DNA of 64,000 nucleotides from Sphingomonadaceae bacterium (GCA_947453945.1 CANGJB010000004.1:39405-103404), one strand, 5' to 3'. Numbered from the stretch's first letter, positions 10,092-21,187 are shown. Made by a program: numbers and translations. Notes: generated from the letters alone by a model not told the origin.

Positions 10092-11816
10092 ATGAGGAAA
10101 CTGGCTGTTTCGGGCACTCTGGCGCTGGTGCTTGCGGCGACTTCGGCGGAGGCGAAAACCGCGCCTGCCGATACCGTGCTGCATCATGGCACGATCCTGA
10201 CCGTGGATGCCAAGGACCGCGTGGTTCAGGCCATGGCGATCCGCGGCGGGCGCATTGTCGCGCTGGGGAGCGACAAGGCGGTTGCGGCTTTCATCGGCAA
10301 GCGCACCAAGGTGATCGATCTGGCGGGCAAGACTGCCACGCCGGGGATGATCGACGCCCATGCTCATGCGCTGGAAGGCGGGATCGACGAAGTTGCCAAC
10401 CTCCAGCTGGGCGAGGCTTCGAGCGTTGCGGATTTCCTGGCGCGGGTGAAGGCGCGCGCGGCGGAATTGCCGGCGGGCGCGTGGCTGACGGGTTCAGGCT
10501 GGAACGAGAGCCGCATTGCCGAGCACCGGCCGCCGAGCCTGGCCGAACTGGACGCGGTATCGGGCGGCCATCCGGTCGCGCTGGGGAACACGACAGGACA
10601 TTATACGCTGGTGAACAGCGCGGTGCTCACGCTGGCGGGGGTGACGGCGGCGACGCCCGATCCGGCGGGGGGGCGCTTTGACAAGGACGCCAGCGGCTCG
10701 CTGACCGGGGTGATCTATGACAGCGCACAGGATGTGCTCGACAAGCTGGTGCCGCCGGTGGACGCGGCGACGCGGACCAAGGGGCTGACGCATGTTATCG
10801 AAGGGGCGCTGTCTGAAGGGCTGACGGGCTTCAAGGACCCGCGCACCGGGCGCTTGCAGTGGGATGTCTATGCCGCAGCGGCCAAGCAGGCGCCGCTGAA
10901 CGTGCATGTCTGCACGCTCACGTTCGCGCAGACCGACATGACGGCGGCGCGCGCGGCGGTGGACGATTATCGCCAGCGCAAGCGGGAACTGGCGGGCCTC
11001 AAGGGCCGCAACCTTGATGTGTGCGGTGTGAAGATCTTCCTCGACGGATCGGGCGCGGGGCGCACGGCTTGGGTTTACCAGCCGTTCGAGACCGACGCTG
11101 CGCATGCCAATCCGGGCACGGGCTTTCCGATGATGGGGGCCGATGTCTATCGCCAGATGGTGGACCTCTTCACCAAGGAAGGCATGCCGATCGGTACCCA
11201 TGCCATCGGTGACCGGGCGATTGACACCGTGGTCGATGCCTATGCCGAGGCGCTGAAGGCGTGGCCCAAGCAGGGTCTGCGCCACAGCCTGATCCACGCC
11301 AATCTGCCGACCGATCATGCCATCGACGTGATGGCCGACCTTCAGAAGAAGTACGATTCCGGCTATCCCGAAGCGCAGGCGGAATTCCTGTGGTTTCTGG
11401 GCGATGCGCTGGCCGCCGGATGGGGGCCGCAGCGCAGCGCGCGGATGATGCCCTACGCGACTTACGTGAAGCGCGGGATCATCTACAGCGATGGGTCGGA
11501 CTATCCGGTGACGCCTTATGCGCCGCGCTATGGCTTGTGGTCATCCGTGGCGCGTGAGCCTGATGGGGACCGCTTTGGCAAGGCGCCGTTCGGCTTGGGC
11601 GAAGCGGTGGACATTCACACTGCGATGAAGAGCCACACGATCTGGGCGGCGCGGCAGCTGTTTCTCGAAAAGGAGACGGGCTCGCTCGAAGTGGGCAAGC
11701 TGGCCGATGTGGCGGTGTGGGACCGCAATCCTTATGCCGTGCCGACCGCCGATCTCAAGGACATGCGCTGCATGATGACCCTGTTTGGCGGCAGGATCGT
11801 GTTTGTGAGGAAGTAA
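10092..11816 (+). CDS. amidohydrolase family 3 (YtcJ-like), exported
   Basis: Signal peptide; PGMIDAHAHALEGG; YSDGSDYPVTPYAPRYGLW; GKLADVAVWDRNPY. Confidence 0.85.
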   Translation: MRKLAVSGTLALVLAATSAEAKTAPADTVLHHGTILTVDAKDRVVQAMAIRGGRIVALGSDKAVAAFIGKRTKVIDLAGKTATPGMIDAHAHALEGGIDEVANLQLGEASSVADFLARVKARAAELPAGAWLTGSGWNESRIAEHRPPSLAELDAVSGGHPVALGNTTGHYTLVNSAVLTLAGVTAATPDPAGGRFDKDASGSLTGVIYDSAQDVLDKLVPPVDAATRTKGLTHVIEGALSEGLTGFKDPRTGRLQWDVYAAAAKQAPLNVHVCTLTFAQTDMTAARAAVDDYRQRKRELAGLKGRNLDVCGVKIFLDGSGAGRTAWVYQPFETDAAHANPGTGFPMMGADVYRQMVDLFTKEGMPIGTHAIGDRAIDTVVDAYAEALKAWPKQGLRHSLIHANLPTDHAIDVMADLQKKYDSGYPEAQAEFLWFLGDALAAGWGPQRSARMMPYATYVKRGIIYSDGSDYPVTPYAPRYGLWSSVAREPDGDRFGKAPFGLGEAVDIHTAMKSHTIWAARQLFLEKETGSLEVGKLADVAVWDRNPYAVPTADLKDMRCMMTLFGGRIVFVRK

Positions 11817-12541
11817 TGGCGGCCGCCGTGCTGCCTGCCGCCATCTGCCTTGCATTAACTCAGCCCTATGCCGGGGAGCCCCCTGCCCTGCGCGCCGCCG
11901 CGCCCGCCATTCCGGCGGCGGCGTCATCTGCCCAAGGGTTTGCCCCGCCGGGCTGGGAGGTCGCGGCCACGGCGGAGGGCGATCTCGACTTCGACGGGCA
12001 CAGCGATCTGGCGGTGATCCTGAAAGGCAATGATCCCGGCTGCATCGTTGACACCGGGAGCGCGGGCGAGCCGCTGGATACCAACCCGCGCGTGCTGCTG
12101 ATCGCCTTTGCGCGGCCTGAGCACTTCGTGCTGCAGGTGACCAATCCGGCAGTCATCCCGCGCAAGGATGATCCCTTTATGGACGATCCGCTGACCCCTG
12201 ATGCGTTCACCATCAAGAACGGGGTGCTGCGACTGGGGCTGACCTACTGGCGCAGCATGGGCGGCTGGACCACGTATAGCACGTCGCTTTCGTTCCGCTG
12301 GAACGAGCACGCCTTTGCGCTGATCGGCTATGACCGCCAGACGGTGAACCGCGCCAGCGGCGAGACCGAGACGGTGAGCGTGAACTATCCGGCGCGCCGT
12401 GCCTTCACCGCCAAGGGTTCGATCGAGGACGACAAGCCCGGGCCAAAACGCTGGCAGCGGATCCTGCCGCAAAAAAAGTCGGAAACCTTGGCTTCCATCG
12501 GCGACGGGCTGGCCTTCGAGCCAAAGCTGGCGAAGCGCTAG
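11816..12541 (+). CDS. secreted hypothetical protein with VCBS/FG-GAP-like segment
   Basis: TAATG overlap with previous gene; DLDFDGHSDLAVILKGND. Confidence 0.55.
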   Translation: MAAAVLPAAICLALTQPYAGEPPALRAAAPAIPAAASSAQGFAPPGWEVAATAEGDLDFDGHSDLAVILKGNDPGCIVDTGSAGEPLDTNPRVLLIAFARPEHFVLQVTNPAVIPRKDDPFMDDPLTPDAFTIKNGVLRLGLTYWRSMGGWTTYSTSLSFRWNEHAFALIGYDRQTVNRASGETETVSVNYPARRAFTAKGSIEDDKPGPKRWQRILPQKKSETLASIGDGLAFEPKLAKR

Positions 12542-12544
12542 CCC

Positions 12545-12910
12545 TCAGCCGAAAATCACATGCTCCTCGCCCAGCCAGAGCGGGGAGCGCGGCAGATCGA
12601 TGAACTTGCGTTCGTCTTCCAGCAGCAGCGCGCCCGCGCGGATGGCTTCGGGCGAGCTGGAGGCGAGGTCTTCCACGCTGTCCCACCACAGCTGCGCCAC
12701 GCCGTCATAGGGCTCGGGCGCACCGCGGGCCACGGCGAAGGGCGCGTTTTCCGTATCGGGCAGCGAGTGCAACTGGACATAGCGGCGGATTTTCAGGTCC
12801 TCTCGCACACTGGCCACCAATGGTCCGTGGGTGTTCAGCCAGTAGTCCTGAAATTCCGCGCGGCTGAGGTGCGGCAGGCGGTGCAGGCAGAATGTGAGCT
12901 TGATCATCAT
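12545..12910 (-). CDS. EthD domain protein
   Basis: MIKLTFCLHRLPHLSRAEFQDYWLNTHGPLVASVREDLKIRRYVQLH. Confidence 0.8.
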   Translation of the reverse strand: MMIKLTFCLHRLPHLSRAEFQDYWLNTHGPLVASVREDLKIRRYVQLHSLPDTENAPFAVARGAPEPYDGVAQLWWDSVEDLASSSPEAIRAGALLLEDERKFIDLPRSPLWLGEEHVIFG

Positions 12911-12922
12911 GCGTTCTCCCGT

Positions 12923-14212
12923 TCAGCCCTTGCGCGCCTTGAGCCATGCTTTCCCGGCCTTTTGAATGCTGAGCAGCGCCGGGAACGGCGATATGCCGAT
13001 GTTGGCCTTGCCGGTGCGGGCGAGCGCATCGATCTGGGCGTAGTACCAGTAGGTGACGGCAAAACCTTCGACCGCGCGCAGCATCTTGAGGCCGCCGAGG
13101 AACGAGAGCCAGGGCGGAAGGAGCTTGAGCTTGTTTTCCCAGCGATCAAGTTCCTCGGCGCCTGCCAGCAGCTTGGCGGGGCCGGCGGTATCGACGCAGA
13201 GCGGACGGCCGAGGCCGATGACGTCAGCGCCGCCGGTTTCCAGCGCGGTGTTCATCGCGCGGCGGGTGCGAAAACCCCCGGTGACGAGGAGCGGCATGGT
13301 GAGCGAGGCGCGCATGGTCTTGGCGAAATCGACGAAATAAGCCTCGCGCGCAGCGGTTGAGGCCTTCTGCGGTGAGGGCATGTCGGGCGCTTGCATGCCA
13401 TGAATGTCCATCATCGCGGGCTGTTCGTAGGAGCCGCCAGAGATTTCGAGCAGATCGACGCCCGCATCCTGCAGCCAGCGCGCCACGATCACGCTTTCTT
13501 CGAAAGCGAATCCGCCCTTCTGGAAATCGGCAGAATTGAGCTTCACGCCAATGGGGAATTCGGGGCCGACCCCGGCGCGGACGCGGGCGACGACGGCCAT
13601 GAGCATCCGCGCGCGGTTTTCTAGCGCGCCGCCCCACTGATCGCTGCGCAAGTTGGCGCGCGGGCTGAGGAACTGCGAGAGGAGGTAGCCGTGCGCGGCG
13701 TGGATCTGGACGCCGGTGTAGCCAGTGGCCTTCGCCACTTCGGCGGCATGGCCGAAGCGTTCGATGAGATCGAGGATCTCGGGCTCGGTCAGCGCTTCGG
13801 GCAGACCGAACTGCTTGCCGGGGAGGCCGACAGCGACGGCAGAGGGCGCCTTGGGGTGCGGGTTTACGGTGACCTGCGTCTGGCGGCCAGCGTGGCTGAT
13901 CTGCATCCAGATGTGGCCGCCCGCACGCACGCCTGCAGCAGCCATGGCGCGAAGCCCCGCCAGCGCGGCTGCGTCTTGCGGGCCTTGAATGATCACGTTG
14001 CCGGGGCGCTCCAGATGATCGCGGTCAATCTGGACGTTGCCGGTGATGAGGAGGCCCGAGCCGCCATCGGCCCAGAGGCCATAGAGCCGCGTGAGTTCTG
14101 CCGTGGCGCGGCCTTGCGGATCGGCCAGCCCCTCGGTCATCGCGGCCTTGGCGAGGCGGTTGGGCAGAACGGCGCCGCAGGGGAGGACGAGGGGATCGGC
14201 GATGGACGGCAT
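12923..14212 (-). CDS. NADH:flavin oxidoreductase / Old Yellow Enzyme family
   Basis: LPNRLAKAAMTEGLAD; GGHIWMQISHAGRQT; GVQIHAAHGYLLSQFLSPRANLRSDQWGGALENRARML. Confidence 0.9.
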   Translation of the reverse strand: MPSIADPLVLPCGAVLPNRLAKAAMTEGLADPQGRATAELTRLYGLWADGGSGLLITGNVQIDRDHLERPGNVIIQGPQDAAALAGLRAMAAAGVRAGGHIWMQISHAGRQTQVTVNPHPKAPSAVAVGLPGKQFGLPEALTEPEILDLIERFGHAAEVAKATGYTGVQIHAAHGYLLSQFLSPRANLRSDQWGGALENRARMLMAVVARVRAGVGPEFPIGVKLNSADFQKGGFAFEESVIVARWLQDAGVDLLEISGGSYEQPAMMDIHGMQAPDMPSPQKASTAAREAYFVDFAKTMRASLTMPLLVTGGFRTRRAMNTALETGGADVIGLGRPLCVDTAGPAKLLAGAEELDRWENKLKLLPPWLSFLGGLKMLRAVEGFAVTYWYYAQIDALARTGKANIGISPFPALLSIQKAGKAWLKARKG

Positions 14213-14342
14213 TTTGCGAGCTCTCCCGGATGGGCCGCGCTTGTGGGGCCCTTTCACGGCGCCCCTTAAGCCTTGTTGATCGGGCTGTTGCAAGCGCCGG
14301 GTAAATCGCGTTTGCTGCGGGCGCATGGTTTTTGGGGGAATG

Positions 14343-15677
14343 ATGGTGCGCGAGATCAAGGCCGACGTTCTGGTAATCGGCGGCGGCACGGCGGGCTTTG
14401 GTGCGGCGCTGGGCGCAGCGCGGCAGGGCGCGAAGGTCAGGCTCATCGAGGGGACGAGCAAGATCGGCGGGGTGATGGCGTTCTGCCCGGGGATGCCCTG
14501 GGGCGGCGGCTATCCCACCGGGCGCAGCATCGGCGGGGTTTTCGGCGAGCTGACCGAGCAGCTTTGCGCGATGGAGCCGCCGATGGCCGAGGTGCGGCCC
14601 TCGACGCTGGAGAACTTCGGGCATGAAGTGATCTATGACCATGAAGCGGCTGTCTTCGCGATGTTCCAGATGCTGGAAGATGCGGGCGTCGAGGTGCATC
14701 TCAATACTTTTGCGGGCGCGCCGCGGCTTGAGGCGGGGCGCATCACCAGCGTGGATTGCACCGACCGCACCGGGCCGATGGTGATCGAGGCGGGGATGGT
14801 GATCGACTGTTCGGGCGACGGCGACACCTCGGCGCGCGCGGGCGTGCCGTTCATGGTGGGCGATGGGCGCGGCAACATGATGGGGGTGACGCTCTCATTC
14901 TCCATGATCGGCGCGGACTGGGGGCGCGTGTTTGCGCATGGCGATCCCTATTTCGAGGAAGAAGCCGCAGCCGGGATCGCGGCGGGGCTGCTCCATCCCG
15001 ATCTCGCCAAGCTCTATCTGATGAAGGGCTTTCATCCCGATATGGTGTTCTGCAATTCGGTGCACATCCGGGGCGTGGACGGCACTGATCCGCAGGCGGT
15101 AGCGAAGGCGACGCAGGAAGGACGGCGGCGCTGCCACCAGCTGGCTCGGTTCCTCGTGAGCCATGTGCCTGGCTTCGAGCACGCGCGGATGAGCGAGCTG
15201 GGCCCGACGGTGGGCGTGCGCGAGACGCGCAAGCTGGAGGCGGTGCACCGCATTCTGGCAAGCGATCTGCGCGCCGGGGCCAAGCCCGAGGACGGGATCG
15301 TAGCCTGCGACAACCCGATCGATGACGTGATGCGAGGGGATGCCGAAATGACCCACGATGCGATCGTGTCGGAGGGCGATTACTACACCATCCCCTTCCG
15401 CGCGATGGTGCCCGAGGGGCCCGCCAACCTGCTGTTTGCCGGGCGGCTGGTCTGCGCCGATCCGGCGGCCTTCGCCTCTGTGCGCGGGATGCCGCAGTGC
15501 ATGGCGATGGGACAAGCTGCAGGAACGGCGGCGGCGATGGCGCTAGCGGAAGGCGCCGCGGTGCAGGCGCTTGATCCGGCGCGGGTGGTGGCGGCGCTCG
15601 CGGCGCAAGGGATGCGCGGGATCGGCGGCGATGCGCTGAAGCGGTATGAGCGGGCGCTGGAGAGCATGGAGGGCTAA
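14343..15677 (+). CDS. FAD-dependent oxidoreductase (FAD_oxidored type)
   Basis: DVLVIGGGTAGFGAALGAARQGAKVRLIEGTSKIGG; RGMPQCMAMGQAAGTAAAMAL. Confidence 0.85.
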   Translation: MVREIKADVLVIGGGTAGFGAALGAARQGAKVRLIEGTSKIGGVMAFCPGMPWGGGYPTGRSIGGVFGELTEQLCAMEPPMAEVRPSTLENFGHEVIYDHEAAVFAMFQMLEDAGVEVHLNTFAGAPRLEAGRITSVDCTDRTGPMVIEAGMVIDCSGDGDTSARAGVPFMVGDGRGNMMGVTLSFSMIGADWGRVFAHGDPYFEEEAAAGIAAGLLHPDLAKLYLMKGFHPDMVFCNSVHIRGVDGTDPQAVAKATQEGRRRCHQLARFLVSHVPGFEHARMSELGPTVGVRETRKLEAVHRILASDLRAGAKPEDGIVACDNPIDDVMRGDAEMTHDAIVSEGDYYTIPFRAMVPEGPANLLFAGRLVCADPAAFASVRGMPQCMAMGQAAGTAAAMALAEGAAVQALDPARVVAALAAQGMRGIGGDALKRYERALESMEG

Positions 15678-15681
15678 GGCG

Positions 15682-18081
15682 ATGGACGGGGGGCGCTTGA
15701 TCCTTGCGCTGGTGCTGGCGGGGATGCCAGCGGGGGCGCAGGCCGGAGAGGCGGCGCCCTCCCCCGTGCGGATCGACCGCGATGCGTTTGGCGTGCCGCA
15801 TGTGTTTGGCGAGACTTCGGAAGGCGTGCTTTACGGTGCAGGCTATGCCGAGGCGCAGGACCGGCTGGCCGAAATGGAGCAATCGCGGCGGCGGGCGCTG
15901 GGCCGGCTGGCGGAACTGCTCGGGCCATCGGCTGTGGAATCGGACGTGGTCTCGCGCCAGCGGCTGCTGGACCGGGCCGAGCTTTTGCGGATGTATGCGG
16001 CGCTGGGAGGCGAGTATCAGCGGATGATCGCGGCCTATGTGGCGGGCGTGAACCGCGCGATTGCCGAGATCGAGGCGGACCCGGTGCACAAGACGCCTTA
16101 TGAGTTCACCCAATGGGGCGCGAAGCCCGAGCGCTGGGTGCTGACCGATTTCCTCGCCATGATCGCGAGTTTCCCGCGCGGGCGCGGCGGATCGGAGGTT
16201 ACCAACCTGGCCTTCCTGCAGGCGATGACCGCCAAGCATGGCGAGGCCAAGGGACGGCAGCTGTTCAATGATCTGGTGCCGGTCAGCGATCCCGAAACGC
16301 CGACGGTGATCCCACCGGGCGAGGATCTGGCCCCTGCCCAGCCGATGCCGCAGGCGACGTTTCTGACGCTCGCGCCTCTCGGCAAGGCTGCCGAGCCGAT
16401 CCCGGCACCGGGGAAGGATCATAGCCGCTGCCTCGTGCTGGGGCCGCAGCATACCGCGAGCGGGCAGGTGATGATGATGGAGGCGACGGCGGACGGGCCG
16501 GAAATCCATCTGCACGGCGGCGGGTTTGATAGCGCAGGCTTCACGATCCCGGCCTTTGGCGTGCCGATCATGGGGCGCGCGGCGCATCACGGCTGGCTGG
16601 TGACATCGGGCCATGGCGATACGACCGATACATTTGCCGAGAAGCTCGATCCCGCAAATCCGGACCGATACTGGTTCAAGGGCCGGTGGCGGCAGATGGT
16701 GCGGCAGGTGCAGACCATTGCCGTCAAAGGCGCAGGCCCCGTGGCGCGCGTGCTGCGCTGGACAGTGCACGGGCCGGTGGTGAGCGAAGACAAGGCCAGC
16801 GGCGTTGCCTACGCCCAGCGGTTCGCGATGCGCGGGCATGAGCTGGAGAACTGGGCGGCCTTCGTCGACATGCAGCGCGCGCGCTCGCTGGCCGAATTTG
16901 ACGCGGCGATGGGCCGGGTCTCGACCAATTTCGGCATTTGTTATGGCGATGAGAGCGGGCAGATCGGCTTCTGGGAGACAGGGCTGATGCCGCGCCGCGC
17001 GCCAGGCACAGACCCGCGCCTGCCCACCCCCGGCACTGGCGAATACGAGTGGCAGGACTTTCTGACGCCTGCCGAGCGGCCACACATGGTGAACCCCAAG
17101 CAGGGCTGGATCCATGCGTGGAACAGCAAGGCGACCACATGGAGCCGCGAAGGCGATGACGCGCGCATGGGGGCAACTTTCCGCACGTGGCTGGGAGCGA
17201 AGCTGGCGGCGGGTTCCGAGGGCGCGACCTTGGCGGATATGGCGGACTACAACCGGCAGATCTGGAACGGCTTTGGCGCGCGCGACCGGGCCAATGCGCC
17301 GCCGTATTTTTTCGCGCCGTTCCTGCGCGCGGCGGCGGCGAGCGCGAACGATCCCGAGGTTACGCAGGCGGTGGACCTGATGACCGCGTGGAACGGGCTC
17401 TACGAGGACCGGGACGGTGATGAGCGCTATGACAGCGCGGGCCTCACGCTGTTTCGCGCGTGGCTGGAAATGGCGCCCAAGGTGGTGCTGGAGCCAGCGA
17501 TGGGCCCATGGTGGAAGGACATCGACGCCAAGCGCTATCAGAAATACCGCACCGCGCTGCTTTACCGCGTGCTGCAGGGGCCAGCAGCGAGTCTGCCGGT
17601 GGCGTTCGACTATCTGCAAGGGCGGACGCGCGAGGCTGTGGTGGCGGAGACGGTGCGGCAGGCGATCGCAGCGGTGCGGCCGCAGTTCGGCGCTGCCGCG
17701 ATGGCCGATTGGAAACGGCCGATCTTCTGGAAATACTTTACGGAAGGTGCCGAAGATCCGGTCCGCCCGCCGCTGCCCGATGATGACGAGCGCGGCAAGG
17801 CGCTGTGGGGCGAGCTGGGCCTGGGGCCGAAGATGGTGCCGCTGAACGGGGGCGAAGGCTGGGTGGGAATGATGGAGCTGACCCCCGGCGCGCCCGCGAT
17901 TTACACCATCACCGAAGTGGGCGGGCAGAACCAGTTCATCGATCCGGCGCGGCGCGGGACGGCGCACCTGACCGATCAGGTGCAGATGCACGCGCAGAAC
18001 CGCTTCAAGCGGATCGATCTTGCGCCCGGGACCATTGCCGCGGGGCGGGAGAGTTCGGTGACGCTGACGTACGTGCCCTGA
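15682..18081 (+). CDS. penicillin acylase / AHL acylase family (Ntn hydrolase)
   Basis: [61 protein letters not shown]-type region and GGGENQFID-like C-terminus. Confidence 0.8.
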   Translation: MDGGRLILALVLAGMPAGAQAGEAAPSPVRIDRDAFGVPHVFGETSEGVLYGAGYAEAQDRLAEMEQSRRRALGRLAELLGPSAVESDVVSRQRLLDRAELLRMYAALGGEYQRMIAAYVAGVNRAIAEIEADPVHKTPYEFTQWGAKPERWVLTDFLAMIASFPRGRGGSEVTNLAFLQAMTAKHGEAKGRQLFNDLVPVSDPETPTVIPPGEDLAPAQPMPQATFLTLAPLGKAAEPIPAPGKDHSRCLVLGPQHTASGQVMMMEATADGPEIHLHGGGFDSAGFTIPAFGVPIMGRAAHHGWLVTSGHGDTTDTFAEKLDPANPDRYWFKGRWRQMVRQVQTIAVKGAGPVARVLRWTVHGPVVSEDKASGVAYAQRFAMRGHELENWAAFVDMQRARSLAEFDAAMGRVSTNFGICYGDESGQIGFWETGLMPRRAPGTDPRLPTPGTGEYEWQDFLTPAERPHMVNPKQGWIHAWNSKATTWSREGDDARMGATFRTWLGAKLAAGSEGATLADMADYNRQIWNGFGARDRANAPPYFFAPFLRAAAASANDPEVTQAVDLMTAWNGLYEDRDGDERYDSAGLTLFRAWLEMAPKVVLEPAMGPWWKDIDAKRYQKYRTALLYRVLQGPAASLPVAFDYLQGRTREAVVAETVRQAIAAVRPQFGAAAMADWKRPIFWKYFTEGAEDPVRPPLPDDDERGKALWGELGLGPKMVPLNGGEGWVGMMELTPGAPAIYTITEVGGQNQFIDPARRGTAHLTDQVQMHAQNRFKRIDLAPGTIAAGRESSVTLTYVP

Positions 18082-18144
18082 AGTCCTTTGCGCGCACCCG
18101 GCTTGCCATGAGCGGAGGCACGAACGGAACAGGCGGGAATTGAC

Positions 18145-18162
18145 TTCGACCAGTCGGTCGAA
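18145..18162. promoter_or_regulatory. TetR-type operator-like palindrome in the HPPD promoter region
   Basis: TTCGACC-agtc-GGTCGAA, 7-bp perfect arms, beside a TTGACT -35-like hexamer. Confidence 0.55.
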
Positions 18163-18193
18163 TACAGTTTCAAATGATACTATTTGGGATCAG

Positions 18194-19291
18194 ATGATGC
18201 TGCCGGACAATCCATTGGGCCTCGACGGGTTCGAGTTCATCGAGTTTTCCGCGCCCGCACCGGGCCTGCTGGAGCCGGTGTTTGCGGCGATGGGCTTTGC
18301 CCATGTCGCCAACCACCGTTCCAAGGCGGTGCAGCTGTGGCGGCAGGGCGGGATCAACCTGATTGCCAATTATGAGCCGAAGAGCCCGGCGGCGTGGTTT
18401 GCCGCAGAGCACGGCCCTTCGGCCTGCGGCATGGGCTGGCGCGTGCGCAATGCGGCGGAGGCTTATGCGCGGGCGCTGGAGCGCGGGGCCGAGCCGGTCG
18501 AGGTACGCACCGGGCCGATGGAGCTGCGCCTACCCGCGATCCGGGGCATTGGCGGTTCGATCATCTATCTGATCGACCGCTACGCCGGATCGCCGATGGG
18601 CGACCTTTCGATCTATGACATTGATTTCGTCTATCTGCCGGGCGTGGAGCGCGAGCCGGCGGGCGCTGGCTTCCACACGATCGATCACCTGACGCACAAC
18701 GTCTATGGCGGGCGCATGGCGCACTGGGCGGCGTTTTACGAGCGGATCTTCAACTTCCGCGAGATCCGCTATTTCGACATCAAGGGGGAGTATACCGGGC
18801 TCACCAGCCGGGCGATGACCGCGCCCGATGGCAAGATCCGCATTCCCCTGAACGAAGAGGCGCAAGCGGGCGGCGGGCAGATCGAGGAATTCCTGCGCGC
18901 CTACAACGGCGAGGGCATCCAGCACATCGCCTTTGCCTGCGATGATCTGCTGGGCGCCTGGGACAAGCTGAAAGCAAGCGGCACGCCGTTCATGACCGCG
19001 CCTCCGGCCACCTATTACGAGATGCTGGAGGAGCGCCTGCCCGGGCACGGCGAGCCTGTGGCGGAATTGCAGAAGCGCGGCATCCTGCTGGATGGTTCGA
19101 CCGAGGCGGGCGATCCCCGGCTGCTGCTGCAGATCTTTTCCGAAACGCAGATCGGCCCGGTGTTCTTCGAATTCATCCAGCGCAAGAAGGACGAAGGCTT
19201 TGGCGAGGGCAACTTCACCGCGCTGTTTCAATCGATGGAGCGCGACCAGATGCGGCGCGGAGTGCTGAACGTGGAAGGAGCAACCGCATGA
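18194..19291 (+). CDS. hppD: 4-hydroxyphenylpyruvate dioxygenase
   Basis: [102 protein letters not shown]. Confidence 0.93.
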   Translation: MMLPDNPLGLDGFEFIEFSAPAPGLLEPVFAAMGFAHVANHRSKAVQLWRQGGINLIANYEPKSPAAWFAAEHGPSACGMGWRVRNAAEAYARALERGAEPVEVRTGPMELRLPAIRGIGGSIIYLIDRYAGSPMGDLSIYDIDFVYLPGVEREPAGAGFHTIDHLTHNVYGGRMAHWAAFYERIFNFREIRYFDIKGEYTGLTSRAMTAPDGKIRIPLNEEAQAGGGQIEEFLRAYNGEGIQHIAFACDDLLGAWDKLKASGTPFMTAPPATYYEMLEERLPGHGEPVAELQKRGILLDGSTEAGDPRLLLQIFSETQIGPVFFEFIQRKKDEGFGEGNFTALFQSMERDQMRRGVLNVEGATA

Positions 19292-19827
19292 TCCCGGCCC
19301 TGAAGCGCATCCACCACGTGGCCTACCGGTGCCGCGATGCAAAGGAAACGGTGGCATGGTACGAGCGGGTGATGGGCATGCGCTATACCACCGCCTTTGC
19401 CGAGGACACCGTGCCTTCGACCGGCGAGCATGATCCCTACATGCACGTGTTCCTCGATTGCAGCGGGGGAAATGTGCTGGCATTCTTCGAGCTGCCGAAC
19501 CAGCCGGAGATGGGCCGCGACCCCAATACGCCGGCCTGGGTGCAGCATCTGGCATTCGAAGTAGCGGACGAGGCGGCGCTTCATGCCGCGAAAGCGCATC
19601 TGGAGGCAGAGGGCATCGAGGTTCTCGGGCCAACCTATCACGGCATCTTCCGCTCGATCTATTTCTTCGATCCCAACGGACACCGGCTGGAGCTGGCCTG
19701 CAATATCGGCACGCCGGCACAGCACGAGGAGCTGGCCGCGCTGGCCCCGGTCATGCTGGAGGAATGGAGCCGCACGAAGCGCGCGCCGCGCCACGCCGAG
19801 TGGCTGCACAAGGATCCGGAGGCCTAG
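19288..19827 (+). CDS. VOC (glyoxalase/dioxygenase) family protein
   Basis: [47 protein letters not shown] overlap with HPPD. Confidence 0.8.
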   Translation: MIPALKRIHHVAYRCRDAKETVAWYERVMGMRYTTAFAEDTVPSTGEHDPYMHVFLDCSGGNVLAFFELPNQPEMGRDPNTPAWVQHLAFEVADEAALHAAKAHLEAEGIEVLGPTYHGIFRSIYFFDPNGHRLELACNIGTPAQHEELAALAPVMLEEWSRTKRAPRHAEWLHKDPEA

Positions 19828-19887
19828 TCCTCGTCCCGACCCCGCGAGGGGCCGGGAGGGCTGTGCTGTGCCGCGGGGCCGGGCAGG

Positions 19888-20070
19888 CTATTTGTTGAGC
19901 GTATCGCGCGCGGCATCCTTCATGCGGCCCGCCGCATTCCTGATCTTGCCGAGCGCCTGCTCTGCCTCACCCTCGACAACCATCTTGGTGTTGCCGGTGA
20001 CTTTGCCGATGCCTTCCTTGATGAAGCCCTTGGCCTGCTCGGCCGATCCGGCGATCCTGTCTTTGTCCAT
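19888..20070 (-). CDS. CsbD family stress protein
   Basis: MDKDRIAGSAEQAKGFIKEGIGKVTGNTKMVVEGEAEQALGKIRNAAGRMKDAARD. Confidence 0.92.
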   Translation of the reverse strand: MDKDRIAGSAEQAKGFIKEGIGKVTGNTKMVVEGEAEQALGKIRNAAGRMKDAARDTLNK

Positions 20071-20150
20071 GGCGAGAACTCCTGCATCGGGGCTGCGAAA
20101 TGCTGCGCCCGCCGCGATGGGTTAGGCCCGGCTGCAGAGCGCTTCACGCC

Positions 20151-20164
20151 TCGGAAACTACCCA
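20151..20164 (-). promoter_or_regulatory. TGGGTA-NN-TTCCGA motif toward csbD
   Basis: Minus strand TGGGTAGTTTCCGA, about 81 bp upstream of the CsbD ATG. Confidence 0.6.
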
Positions 20165-20312
20165 GTCCGGTCCGGTTCGGCCGGATGCGGTTCGAGCGGC
20201 GCGGCGGGATCTGCCGTGAGGCGCGGGGCGGGCGCGCCGCCTTCGTTGTCCCAGCGGGCAAGCGCCGCCCGCGCCTGTTTGTCTGCCGCAGGGCGCGCGC
20301 GAAGGCGCCGCA

Positions 20313-20924
20313 TCAGCCCTGATCCCCGCGCGACAGCCCTTCGCTATCGAGGTTCATGGCGACGAAGGTCCAGTTGACGAGGTGGGCCATGACCGCGGCG
20401 ATGTAATCGCGCCGGGCATCGCGGCGATCCACGTAATATGCGTGCTCCCACAGATCGAGCGTGAACAGCGGGACCATCCCTTCGTGGAGCGCTGGTGTAT
20501 CGCCGTCATGCAGCGCGGTGATGCGCAGCGCCGAACCATCGAGCACCAGCCAGGCCCAGCCGCTGCCAAAATGCGCGGTGGCCACAGCGGAGAATGCCTC
20601 GATCAGACCTGCGTGCGAGCCGAACCCCTGTTCGATGAGCATCGCCAGCTGGTCGGTTGGCGGGCGCTCATCCGGGGACAGGCATTGCCAGAAGAAGCTG
20701 TGGTTCCAGACCTGCCCGGCGATCTGGCACAAGGGACCCGGCGGCGCGGCCCGGATCACACCAAGCAGCGAGTGGCTGCCGAGGCCCGCTTCCTCCGCCA
20801 GCGCATTGGCACGATCGACATAGGCGCGGTGGTGCCGGCCATGGTGATAATCCAGCGTTTCGGCCGAGATGTGCGGTGCGAGCGCATCGCGGTCATAAGG
20901 TAGTGGCGGCAATGTGAAGGCCAT
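20313..20924 (-). CDS. sodB: Fe/Mn superoxide dismutase
   Basis: MAFTLPPLPYDRDALAPHISAETLDYHHGRHHRAYVDRAN; WNHSFFWQCLSP; LDLWEHAYYVDRRDARRDYI. Confidence 0.93.
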   Translation of the reverse strand: MAFTLPPLPYDRDALAPHISAETLDYHHGRHHRAYVDRANALAEEAGLGSHSLLGVIRAAPPGPLCQIAGQVWNHSFFWQCLSPDERPPTDQLAMLIEQGFGSHAGLIEAFSAVATAHFGSGWAWLVLDGSALRITALHDGDTPALHEGMVPLFTLDLWEHAYYVDRRDARRDYIAAVMAHLVNWTFVAMNLDSEGLSRGDQG

Positions 20925-21006
20925 TGGGGGGTATCCTGTGATCGGCTGGCCCGCGAATGCGTGCCCAGCCTTGCCCGCAGGATTAAGGTCCGAGGCTGCC
21001 CCGGCG

Positions 21007-21055
21007 CAGCCTCGGAATGTACCCAGCCGCACGGCATGGGTAGTTTCCGAGGCTG
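21007..21055. promoter_or_regulatory. Head-to-head pair of the TGGGTA-NN-TTCCGA motif (49-bp inverted repeat)
   Basis: CAGCCTCGGAAtgTACCCA-gccgcacggca-TGGGTAgtTTCCGAGGCTG; 19-bp arms with 2 mismatches, between divergent sodB and ompA-like. Confidence 0.7.
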
Positions 21056-21187
21056 TGCCCGTTCCAGCAAGCGGCCTAGTTCAAATCTCGATGCCGGCGG
21101 TGGCCCTTACCCCCCAAGGTTTAAAGGGTCCGCTCGCAGCGGTGAGGTTTTGCGACCCGACCTTAATTCCGCAGCATCACACCTTGG

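Noticed and set aside
14851-17991. 1046-aa minus-strand ORF
   Set aside because: Antisense to the FAD oxidoreductase and penicillin acylase; Arg/His/Pro-rich composition typical of spurious high-GC antisense frames.
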